Source: Phycisphaerae bacterium (lineage in GTDB: Bacteria; Planctomycetota; Phycisphaerae; Sedimentisphaerales; Anaerobacaceae). Taken from it: a stretch of 64,000 nt of DNA. The notes under the pieces were generated by a model. It made no database searches. It was not told the origin of the DNA and saw nothing but the letters and a program-made list of their open reading frames with translations. Below are positions 36,749 through 47,524 of this stretch, in pieces. The stretch's first letter is position 1. Each line of letters starts with the position of its first letter. The stretch is from contig JAPLMX010000077.1 of NCBI GenBank assembly GCA_026386805.1, positions 17,550 to 81,549 on the forward strand. The letters run 5' to 3'. Both the position numbers and the translations under genes were made by a program.

Positions 36749-37960
36749 ATGGCAACACAGACAGCACAAAAACTCGAGGGGACCGCCGTGGCCGAGACTT
36801 GGCAGGGGGCGAGTCACCGAAACTCCGGAGAAGGTCCGCGCCGATATGGGACGCCGGAAAGCACGGGGCGAGCGGACGGCTCGGTCATGGGCAAGCTGCG
36901 CGGGTTCCGCGTGGAGTTCGGCCCCGGCCGCAAGGACATCCTGAATTTCACCAGCCAGTTGGCCGTCATGATTCGCGCCGGCATCAGTCTCCAGGACGCC
37001 CTGGAGGGCATCGGCTCGCAGAACGACAACGCGAAGTTCAAGGCCGTCATTGGCGATCTGAAGCTGCGTATTGAGGAAGGCAACAGCTTCTCCCAGGCGC
37101 TGGCGGAGCACCCGCAGGTCTTCAGCAGCCTCTACATCAACATGGTGGCGGCGGCCGAAGCCTCCGGCTCGCTCAGCGACATGCTGCAAAAGCTGGCCGA
37201 GTATCTCGACCAGGAGGCGGAGACCCGCTCGCAGATCAAGAGCGCGATGGTCTATCCGATCATCATCGCCGTGATGGCGGTCTCGGTGACGATCTTCTTG
37301 CTGTGCTTCGTGCTGCCCCGCTTCACGACGATCTTCCGCGGCAAGGAGGACCTGCTGCCCCTGCCGACGGTGATTCTCATGGCCAGCAGCGCCTTCCTGC
37401 GGCACTGGTGGTACGTGATCCTCCCGGCCATCGGTGGTGGCCTGTGGGGCTTTTGCTACTTCGTCAACACGACGGTCGGACGCCGGTGGTGGGACAAGAC
37501 CAAGCTGGTTCTGCCGCTGATCCGGACGCTGTGCCGGAGTCTCTACATCACCCGGGGCCTGCACACGATGGGCGTGCTGACGAAGGCGGGCGTGCCGATC
37601 CTCAACACGATCTCCATTACGGCTCACATCTCCGGCAATGTGCTCTACAAGGACATGTGGCTGAGCGTCTACGAGGAGGTGCGCCAGGGCAAGAAGATCG
37701 CGGCGGCGCTGGCCCGCTGCAACCTGATGCCCAGCAGCGTCGTCCAAATGATTCGAAGTGGCGAGGATTCGGGCAACATGGCGGAGGTCCTGCGGGATGT
37801 CTCTGCCTTCTATGCCCGCGAGCTCAAAACGGTGATCAAGACCGTGACGTCGATGATCGAGCCGATCATGATCGTGCTCATGGGATGCCTGGTGGGTTTC
37901 ATCGCCATGAGTATCATTCTGCCGATCTTCAAGATGTCGAGCCTGGTCACGGGCAAATAA
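36749..37960 (+). CDS. pilC: type IV pilus inner membrane platform protein PilC / GspF family
   Basis: FTSQLAVMIRAGISLQDALEGI, TRGLHTMGVLTKAGVPILNTISI, GEDSGNMAEVLRDVSAFYARELKT. Confidence 0.92.
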   Translation: MATQTAQKLEGTAVAETWQGASHRNSGEGPRRYGTPESTGRADGSVMGKLRGFRVEFGPGRKDILNFTSQLAVMIRAGISLQDALEGIGSQNDNAKFKAVIGDLKLRIEEGNSFSQALAEHPQVFSSLYINMVAAAEASGSLSDMLQKLAEYLDQEAETRSQIKSAMVYPIIIAVMAVSVTIFLLCFVLPRFTTIFRGKEDLLPLPTVILMASSAFLRHWWYVILPAIGGGLWGFCYFVNTTVGRRWWDKTKLVLPLIRTLCRSLYITRGLHTMGVLTKAGVPILNTISITAHISGNVLYKDMWLSVYEEVRQGKKIAAALARCNLMPSSVVQMIRSGEDSGNMAEVLRDVSAFYARELKTVIKTVTSMIEPIMIVLMGCLVGFIAMSIILPIFKMSSLVTGK

Positions 37961-37964
37961 GGGC

Positions 37965-38069
37965 AAGTTGGAAGTGTGAAGTTTGATGTTTGAAGTGAGA
38001 TGTCTGGCGGCAGTTCCTCCAACCGGGAATCAGAAATGAAAAATCAAACATCAAAAATCAAACATCAAG
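37965..38069. repeat. opposing arrays of 7-nt units, right arm inside prepilin leader
   Basis: AAGTTGG/AAGTGTG/AAGTTTG/ATGTTTG/AAGTGAG/ATGTCTG (37965-38006) versus AATCAGA/AATGAAA/AATCAAA/CATCAAA/AATCAAA/CATCAAG (38028-38069). Confidence 0.9.
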
Positions 38070-38566
38070 AATCCCCGAAGGGGTTCACGCTGATCGAGGT
38101 CCTGATCGCGACCGTCCTGATCGGCCTGTCCATCGCGGCCCTGGTCGGGGCGAACGTCTCGTTCTCCATGGCCAACGTCACGGGAGCGGACTTGTCCACC
38201 GCCGAATTCCTGGCCGAGCAGATTCGAGAGCTGACCACGATGCTGCCCGTGGTAGAGCCCGGCGCGACCACCTGGACGGTGCTGGGTCCGGAAAGCGGTG
38301 AGACGACCGTGGCGCTGTATGACGACGTGGACGATTTCGATGGCTTCGACAGCGCCTCCCTCGGCGCGCCGATCAGCGCACAGAGGACCACGCTCCCCGA
38401 CCTGTCGGCCTTTCGCCAGAGGGTCATCGTGGAGAAACTGAATCCGTTGAACTTCAACGAGCCAAAGGCAGACAGCTACACCAGCAATTTCGTCCGGGTC
38501 ACCGTGACCATCCTACAGAGCGGACGGCCAATCAGCTCGGCGAGCTGGATTCGGGCGAGATATTGA
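38036..38566 (+). CDS. prepilin/pseudopilin with class III-type N-terminal methylation motif
   Basis: MKNQTSKIKHQESPK-GFTLIEVLIATVLIGLSIAALVGA. Confidence 0.85.
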   Translation: MKNQTSKIKHQESPKGFTLIEVLIATVLIGLSIAALVGANVSFSMANVTGADLSTAEFLAEQIRELTTMLPVVEPGATTWTVLGPESGETTVALYDDVDDFDGFDSASLGAPISAQRTTLPDLSAFRQRVIVEKLNPLNFNEPKADSYTSNFVRVTVTILQSGRPISSASWIRARY

Positions 38567-38568
38567 GG

Positions 38569-38636
38569 GTAGGGTGGGGCTTGCCCCACCAGTCTCTCTT
38601 GCCACCAGGGTTCTGGTGGGGCAAGCCCCACCCTAC
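38569..38636. repeat. palindromic REP-like element (GTAGGGTGGGGCTTGCCCCACCAG...CTGGTGGGGCAAGCCCCACCCTAC)
   Basis: Same arms as 31630-31697, begins 2 nt after the prepilin stop. Confidence 0.9.
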
Positions 38637-38666
38637 AACTTGAAACCGTCTTTACACTTGGTCGTT

Positions 38667-39230
38667 ATGGCAAGCAAACATATACACTATCGGATCGGCC
38701 GCCGGGGTTTCACCATCATCGAGTGCCTCCTCGGACTGGCCATCTCGGCCATGCTGCTGACAGCGGTCGCGGCGGCGTTCAACGCTTCCGTGATCAGCTA
38801 CCGCGAAAACGAGGACATGTTCTGGACGATGAACAACGCCAGGCAGGCGCTGACGCGGATGACCAGCGAAATCCGGACGGCGGGATACCTTCCCAACCCA
38901 AGCTTGCCGAATAGTTTCCTTTCAGTGGATCCGTCTGCGCCGCCCAACAAATGTAGATTCTACACGCCGACGGGAGAGCTTATCACTTACCAGTTCCGTG
39001 ATGTCACATACCCAGATCCGGCCTGCCGCAACAAGCTCTATTTGGTGAAGACCGCCACAAACCAAGAGTATGTTCTTTGCGACAATGTCATAGTTGCAAC
39101 ATTCACCAAGACACCAACAGAGACCCACCCGCTGACTCTCGCAAAAAGCGTGCTGATCTCACTGACCGTCCAGAGCGGCCATTTCCAGCGAACACTGGCC
39201 GCCGCGGCGGTGGTCCGGCGGAATCCGTAA
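38667..39230 (+). CDS. prepilin/pseudopilin (PilW-like)
   Basis: RRGFTIIECLLGLAISAMLLTAVAAAFNASVISY; ATG 38667. Confidence 0.75.
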   Translation: MASKHIHYRIGRRGFTIIECLLGLAISAMLLTAVAAAFNASVISYRENEDMFWTMNNARQALTRMTSEIRTAGYLPNPSLPNSFLSVDPSAPPNKCRFYTPTGELITYQFRDVTYPDPACRNKLYLVKTATNQEYVLCDNVIVATFTKTPTETHPLTLAKSVLISLTVQSGHFQRTLAAAAVVRRNP

Positions 39231-39343
39231 GCCCTCCGTTTCCCGGACCCTCCTCATGCCGCATCAACAATTCACGAAAAACCAAGCAAAATCTCTTGAT
39301 CTTCTTCCGTCGAGCAGCGATACTATGACCAGTTTGCTACGAT

Positions 39344-39417
39344 GGGCGGTTAGCTCAGTTGGCTAGAGCGCGTGCTCGACACGCACGAGGTCAGAGGTTC
39401 AAGTCCTCTACCGCCCA
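39344..39417 (+). tRNA. tRNA-Val (anticodon GAC)
   Basis: Cloverleaf GGGCGGT-TA-GCTC-AGTTGGCTA-GAGC-G-CGTGC-TCGACAC-GCACG-AGGTC-AGAGG-TTCAAGT-CCTCT-ACCGCCC-A; CCA not encoded. Confidence 0.9.
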
Positions 39418-39677
39418 TTTCACCTAAATCTCCTACGACTGGGGAGTTATGCGAGAAACCAGGGACGCTGGAGACCTTGCCCGGTCGGTGGGTCCGCCCC
39501 TTGCCGGTGGGCCGGCCGAAGAAGACGCGAGAGGACGCTGAAGAGGTCAAAGGGAAACGGACGTAGATCGGCCGTGTCCACGTCACTCGTGTCGAGTTCG
39601 TCCACTGCTTCGGTAATAGCGAGACAGGTGTCCGAAGCAATCCGGGCGATGATCGGGGTATTGGCGCTTATCTGTCG

Positions 39678-40481
39678 CTATTTGATTCCCAAAACGTCGG
39701 CCATGGAGTAGAGGGCGGGGGGCCTGTTGAGGAGCCACTCGGCGGCGCGCAGGGCGCCGCGGACGAAGGTGTCGCGGCTGTGGGCGGTGTGATTCAGGGT
39801 GATCGTCTCGCCCAGTGCGCCGTAAATCACGGAGTGAACGCCGGTTATGTCTCCGGCGCGGACCGCGTGCATGCCGATCTCCCCTTTCTTGCGCAGGGTG
39901 TCTCTGCCGCTTCGGCCGCCAATGAGGGTGTCTGGATAGGGGCGGTTGGTGGACTTGCAGATGCTCTGGGCCAGGGTCAGGGCACTGCCGCTGGGGGCGT
40001 CTTTCTTGAACCGGTGGTGCTCCTCGACGATCTCGATGTCGTAGTCCTCGCCGAGCATGGCGGCCACCTTGCCCACGACGGCGAACAGGACGTTCATCCC
40101 CACGCTCATGTTGGTGCCATAGAGAATGGGGACCTTCTGGGCGGCGGCTTTGATCGCCTCCTGCTGGGCGGTGGTCAGGCCGGTGGTCCCCATGACCAAG
40201 GCACAGCCGTTGGCTGTGCACTGCTGAAGGGTCTTGCCAGCGGCTTCCGGCAGGGAGAAGTCGATAGCCACGTTCGCCCCGGCGGGCCAGGAACTGCCGA
40301 GCGGGACATTCAGCCGCTCGATCCCGGCTACGAGCCCCGCATCTTTGCCGATCTCGGGGTGTCCTTCGTTCTCAAGGGCGCCCACGATGTCAAATCGACC
40401 CGACTCCGCCGCCAGAGCGACGATGCGCCGGCCCATGCGTCCGGCCGCTCCTACAACCGCCAGTTTCGGTTTCATCTGCAA
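39678..40481 (-). CDS. dapB: 4-hydroxy-tetrahydrodipicolinate reductase
   Basis: AVVGAAGRMGRRIVALA, MGTTGLTTAQ, YGTNMSVGMNVLF, EIVEEHHRFKKDAPSGSALTLAQSI. Confidence 0.95.
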   Translation of the reverse strand: MQMKPKLAVVGAAGRMGRRIVALAAESGRFDIVGALENEGHPEIGKDAGLVAGIERLNVPLGSSWPAGANVAIDFSLPEAAGKTLQQCTANGCALVMGTTGLTTAQQEAIKAAAQKVPILYGTNMSVGMNVLFAVVGKVAAMLGEDYDIEIVEEHHRFKKDAPSGSALTLAQSICKSTNRPYPDTLIGGRSGRDTLRKKGEIGMHAVRAGDITGVHSVIYGALGETITLNHTAHSRDTFVRGALRAAEWLLNRPPALYSMADVLGIK

Positions 40482-41138
40482 CTCCTATAATTCACTGCGA
40501 CCCACCTGCGGCAAGGAATATAGCGGCAAACCTCAGGCATGACAAGCCATAAAGGAATGTGCATCGCTACAGAATCGTACATTGACATGGTGGCCCAAGA
40601 TATTGGGCGGCATCACCACATAGGCACAAGCTGTTGGGGGTGCCGCTGCTTGGAGCTCGGGACCCTCTTGTGCTTTATCCCATTGCAGCAGCGGTCATGA
40701 ATCGGTGGACGGACTGTTTTATCGGTCCTATTGCCGGCTGGCGGTCAGGCATGGTGGCGGGCCGGGATTCGGTCAAAAAGGGGCAAAATCTACAAAAAAG
40801 ATGTTGCCACTTGGATGTTCGGCGATTATCATAGCCACTTTGGTGAAACAAGCTAACGGCTACCACAGCTATCAGTGCAGGTAGTAAAGGTATAAGAAAT
40901 GGCCTTAGGACGGGTTCTGAACGGTGCGGCGGCGTGAGTGTATAACTATGAAGAACGCTGCGTTTTCGCACAGGTGGTGGCTGTGGGACCGATGTTTCTG
41001 CTTCAACGTTGTGGCGCCAGTGAGGTTGAAGATGAGGTTTGGCTTTTTGAGCAGTGGGCCGGGTCAAACCGCTGTCGGAGGCGACTACTGATGTAGGCGA
41101 AGGGCGGATGACAATCTCAGCCGGCAGGGGCGTTTGAG

Positions 41139-41168
41139 AAGTGGAAACTGTAAGGGTTTCCACTTTTT
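41139..41168 (+). terminator. intrinsic terminator-like hairpin in nusA leader
   Basis: AAGTGGAAAC-TGTAAGG-GTTTCCACTT followed by TTTGTTT; 10-bp perfect stem. Confidence 0.7.
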
Positions 41169-41212
41169 GTTTGGCCCTGGAGAAGCAGGACTTCTATTGA
41201 CGGGATCGGATC

Positions 41213-42448
41213 ATGAATCAGGAACTGCTGAGAATCGTGGAAAACATCGCAAGAGACAAGAATATCGACAAAGAGTCGATTTTTGCCGACTTGGAGGAGG
41301 CGATGGTCTCGGCGATTCGAAAGCACTTCGGGGATACGGAAAGCGAGATCGGCGTTCAGATCGACCGAAGCTCGGGCAAAGTCACCGCGGCCCAAGACGG
41401 CAAACCGATTGACATCCTGGCGCTGGGGCGGATCCCCGCCCAGACGGCCAAGCAGGTCATGATCCAGAAAATCCGGGCGGATGAGCGGGAGAGCATCTTC
41501 AGCGAGTTCGCCCAGAGGAAAGGCCAGCTTGTCAGCGGGGCCGTGGTCCGGTATGAAGGCGGGACGCTGATCATCAACCTGGAACATTCGACGGAAAGCT
41601 ACATGCCCAAGGGCGAGCAGATCATGGGGCAGACCCATCGCCCGGGCGAGCGGATCCGCTGCTTGATCCTGGATGTGAAGGAGACGGCCAGCCAGGTCAA
41701 GATCATTCTGTCGCGAACGCATCCGGACTTCATCCGGCGGCTGTTCGAGTCCGAGGTGCCCGAGATCGCCGAGGGCATTATCGAGATCCGGGCTCTGGCA
41801 CGCGAGGCGGGCTATCGAAGCAAAGCCGCCGTGACTTCGTATGACGACAAGGTCGATCCGGTGGGAGCCTGCGTCGGCGTGCGTGGCAGCCGAATCAAGA
41901 ATATCGTCGAGGAACTGGGCGGCGAGAAGATCGATATCGTCCGGTGGAACGACTCGTCGCAAGTCCTTGTGGCGAACGCTCTTATGCCGGCGAAGGTGAG
42001 TGAGATCGCCCTCTGTTTCGAGTTGGGGCGGGCCACGGTGGTGGTCGAGGAGGACCAGTTGAGTCTGGCCATCGGCAAGCACGGCCAGAACGTTCGATTG
42101 GCCGCGCGGCTGACGGGCTGGGATATCGATATCCTGACGCCGGATGAATACAACCAGGGGATCGAGCGGTTGGCCGGGTGCGTCAAGAACGTCGAGGGGG
42201 CGGAGGAAGTCCTCGTCGACAAGCTTATCGCGCTGGGGATCATCTCCGTTCTCGACATCGACGATGTCGGAGCGGAACCGTTGGTCAGCGAGCTCAAATT
42301 GGATCGTGGGTTTGCCGAACGGCTGGTGGCCGCCGCGGACCGTGAGGCCAAGACGCTGATCGCGGAGGCAGACCAGAAGCAGGCGGAGAAACAATTGGCG
42401 CAACAAGGGAAGGTGTTAGATACGATGCAGCGCGATGATGAAGGATAA
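41213..42448 (+). CDS. nusA: transcription termination/antitermination factor NusA
   Basis: S1 and KH domains: RDKNIDKESIFADLEEAMVSAIRKHFG, DPVGACVGVRGSRIKNIVEELGGEKIDIVRW, LAIGKHGQNVRLAARLTGWDIDI. Confidence 0.95.
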   Translation: MNQELLRIVENIARDKNIDKESIFADLEEAMVSAIRKHFGDTESEIGVQIDRSSGKVTAAQDGKPIDILALGRIPAQTAKQVMIQKIRADERESIFSEFAQRKGQLVSGAVVRYEGGTLIINLEHSTESYMPKGEQIMGQTHRPGERIRCLILDVKETASQVKIILSRTHPDFIRRLFESEVPEIAEGIIEIRALAREAGYRSKAAVTSYDDKVDPVGACVGVRGSRIKNIVEELGGEKIDIVRWNDSSQVLVANALMPAKVSEIALCFELGRATVVVEEDQLSLAIGKHGQNVRLAARLTGWDIDILTPDEYNQGIERLAGCVKNVEGAEEVLVDKLIALGIISVLDIDDVGAEPLVSELKLDRGFAERLVAAADREAKTLIAEADQKQAEKQLAQQGKVLDTMQRDDEG

Positions 42449-42454
42449 GGGCCA

Positions 42455-42530
42455 GTTTGAAGTGGGAAGTTTGAAGTCCCAAGTGAGAAGCGGTTTCATC
42501 CCGTCGGAGACTTCAAGCTTGACGCTTTCC
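42455..42530. repeat. opposing arrays of 7-nt units
   Basis: GTTTGAA/GTGGGAA/GTTTGAA/GTCCCAA/GTGAGAA (42455-42489) versus ACTTCAA/GCTTGAC/GCTTTCC (42510-42530). Confidence 0.8.
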
Positions 42531-42549
42531 TCGAATACGTGGAGGCTTT

Positions 42550-45249
<2,700 letters not shown>

Positions 45250-45334
45250 GGATAGCAGGTTTGCAGGTGGACTTGGGCGGATCGGACCGACGTCCGTTTT
45301 GCCAAAGTCCAATGGACAGCACGAAGGAACATCT

Positions 45335-45715
45335 ATGCCTACCCGAAGGCAGGAAAAAGTTGCCCGAGTGATTCGGGAGGTGGTCAGCGACGCGGTCGCC
45401 AACCATCTGAGCGATCCTCGGATCACGGGCTTTGTGAGCGTCACCCGGGTGGAGGTGATGCCGGATCTGCGCAGCGCCGACGTCTATGTGAGCATCTTGG
45501 CGTCGGACGAAAGCGCCAAGGACAGGACCTTCGAGGCGATCACGCACGCCAGGACGAGGATTCAGTCGTTTCTGGCCGACGCCGTGGAGAGCAAGTTCTG
45601 TCCCGTGCTGCGCTTTCATGAAGACGAGCAATTCCGCAAGACGCTCGAAGTGATGAAGCTGATCGATCAGGTGGCCAGTGAATGGCAGAACAAAGACACT
45701 GACCCGCAAGAGTAG
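45335..45715 (+). CDS. rbfA: ribosome-binding factor A
   Basis: EKVARVIREVVSDAVANHLSDPRITGFVSVTRVEVMPDLRSADVYVSIL. Confidence 0.93.
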   Translation: MPTRRQEKVARVIREVVSDAVANHLSDPRITGFVSVTRVEVMPDLRSADVYVSILASDESAKDRTFEAITHARTRIQSFLADAVESKFCPVLRFHEDEQFRKTLEVMKLIDQVASEWQNKDTDPQE

Positions 45716-45817
45716 TACGGTGCGCTCGTGATCGGGCGGGCGCATTGGGGATTGACCTTCGGCGGCGGCGGTCCGTGGGGCGTGCAAAGCTGCTGACCTG
45801 CGGTGTCTGGAAGGGCC

Positions 45818-46492
45818 ATGAAGAACAGTAAGGAACATGCTCAGCGACTGCAACGGCTGTACCGAGAGCTCAAACGTGCACATCCCGAGGTCGAGAAGAC
45901 CACCTACGAGGACCCGGTCGAGGCCTTGATCTGCGGCATTATCAGCGAGCGGATGACCGAGGTCGCCGCGCAAAAGGCCTTCCGGGAGATCTCCAAGGCG
46001 TTCGTCGATTGGAACGACCTGCGGGTCTCGCGCGTGGAGGAAGTGGCCGAGGTGTTGGGCCGCAAAACGGTGACCGGCCGGGCCACGGCCGTGGCGCTCA
46101 CGGCGGCCCTGCGGTGGGTCTTCGACAAGCATCACAAAATCAGCCTCCAGACCCTCAAGAAGCTGGGCAAGCGGCCCGCCCGGGAGGATCTCGAGAAGAT
46201 CGACGGGATCAGCCGTTTTGTCATCAACTATTGTCTTCTGACGTCGCTGGAGGCCCACGCCATTCCGGTGACGGAGCCGATGGCCGACTACCTCAAGCAG
46301 AACGGGATCATCGACGCGAACGCCGATGAGGAGGACCTGGGGGGATTCCTAACCCGGTGCGTCTCGGCGAAGGACGCGCATGAATTCTACGTTCTTCTGC
46401 GCCGCGCGAGTGAGTCGCCGACCATGATGAAGAAGAAACCGAAAGGCCGATCCCGTCCGAAAGAGGGCAAGAAAGACGGGAGCAAGGGGTAA
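45818..46492 (+). CDS. HhH-GPD (endonuclease III-like) protein, apparently lacking catalytic residues
   Basis: DPVEALICGIISERMTEVAAQKAFREI fold; helix-hairpin-helix IDGISRFVINYCLL; basic tail KKKPKGRSRPKEGKKDGSKG. Confidence 0.65.
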   Translation: MKNSKEHAQRLQRLYRELKRAHPEVEKTTYEDPVEALICGIISERMTEVAAQKAFREISKAFVDWNDLRVSRVEEVAEVLGRKTVTGRATAVALTAALRWVFDKHHKISLQTLKKLGKRPAREDLEKIDGISRFVINYCLLTSLEAHAIPVTEPMADYLKQNGIIDANADEEDLGGFLTRCVSAKDAHEFYVLLRRASESPTMMKKKPKGRSRPKEGKKDGSKG

Positions 46493-46557
46493 AGAGCCGC
46501 GCCCGGACAAACCCGAGGCCCGCCCGATAAAGTTGATTTTGTGCATAAGGAATAGAC

Positions 46558-47436
46558 GTGACTGCGGAGCGAATCTTGAAATTGGGCCTGCCCGCCGGAA
46601 GTTTGCAGAAAGCGACGGTCGATCTGTTCGACCGGGCCGGCCTGCACGTGGGCGACTCGAAGCGCAGCTACTGGCCGACCATCGACGACGAGGAGATCCA
46701 GGCCGTGTACCTGCGGGCCCAGGAGATGGGCCGGTACGTGGGGGACGGCGTGCTCGATGCGGGCATCACCGGCTGGGACTGGATCCAGGAGAATGGGTGC
46801 GACGTCCTGGAAATCTGCGAGCTTCCCTACAGCAAGGAGACCAGCAATCCGACGAAGTGGGTGCTGGCGGTGCCCAATGAATCGGCGGTGACCCGGCCCG
46901 AAGACCTCGAGGGAGGGATCGTGGCCACGGAACTCGTCGGCGTCACGACGCGCTACTTCCAGGGCAAGAACATCCACGTGAAGGTCGAGTTCAGTTGGGG
47001 CGCCACGGAGGTGAAAGCCCGCCTCGTCAACGCCATCGTCGAGCTGACGGAGACGGGAACGTCCCTGCGGGCGAACAACCTGCGCATCGTCGACACCGTG
47101 ATCGTCTCCACGACGCGGTTGATCGCCAACCAGGCGGCTTGGCGGGACGGTTTCAAGCGCGAGAAGATCGAGAATATATCCATCCTGCTCCAGGCGGCGA
47201 TCGCGGCCCGCGGCAAGGTTGGTTTGAAGATGAACGTGCGCCGGGCGGACCTGGGCTCCATCCTGAAAGTCCTGCCCGCGGAGAAAAGCCCGACCATTTC
47301 CGGCCTGGCGGACTCCGAGTACGTCGCCATCGAGGTGATCGTCGACGACCGCGTGGAACGGTCGCTGGTCCCCGCACTCAAGCGGGCGGGGGCGTCGGGG
47401 ATCATCACGTATCCGCTGAACAAAGTCATTCATTGA
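46558..47436 (+). CDS. hisG: ATP phosphoribosyltransferase (long form)
   Basis: LKLGLPAGSLQKATVDLFDRAG, DAGITGWDWIQENG, GIVATELVGVTTRYFQ, C-terminal regulatory domain; GTG start. Confidence 0.93.
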   Translation: MTAERILKLGLPAGSLQKATVDLFDRAGLHVGDSKRSYWPTIDDEEIQAVYLRAQEMGRYVGDGVLDAGITGWDWIQENGCDVLEICELPYSKETSNPTKWVLAVPNESAVTRPEDLEGGIVATELVGVTTRYFQGKNIHVKVEFSWGATEVKARLVNAIVELTETGTSLRANNLRIVDTVIVSTTRLIANQAAWRDGFKREKIENISILLQAAIAARGKVGLKMNVRRADLGSILKVLPAEKSPTISGLADSEYVAIEVIVDDRVERSLVPALKRAGASGIITYPLNKVIH

Positions 47437-47524
47437 TGAGTGAACTCCTGCCAATAGGCCTAATGTCCATTTTGCGGAAGTTCAATGACAAGTCCACGGC
47501 CGGGGGGAATCCAGGAGAGCCAAG

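Noticed and set aside
35570-37966. 798-aa minus-strand ORF opposite pilT/pilC
   Set aside because: Shadow ORF in GC-rich sequence; low-complexity His/Arg/Gly-rich translation; the plus strand encodes clear PilT and PilC
40675-41163. 162-aa minus-strand ORF upstream of nusA
   Set aside because: No recognisable domain; overlaps the nusA leader and terminator-like hairpin
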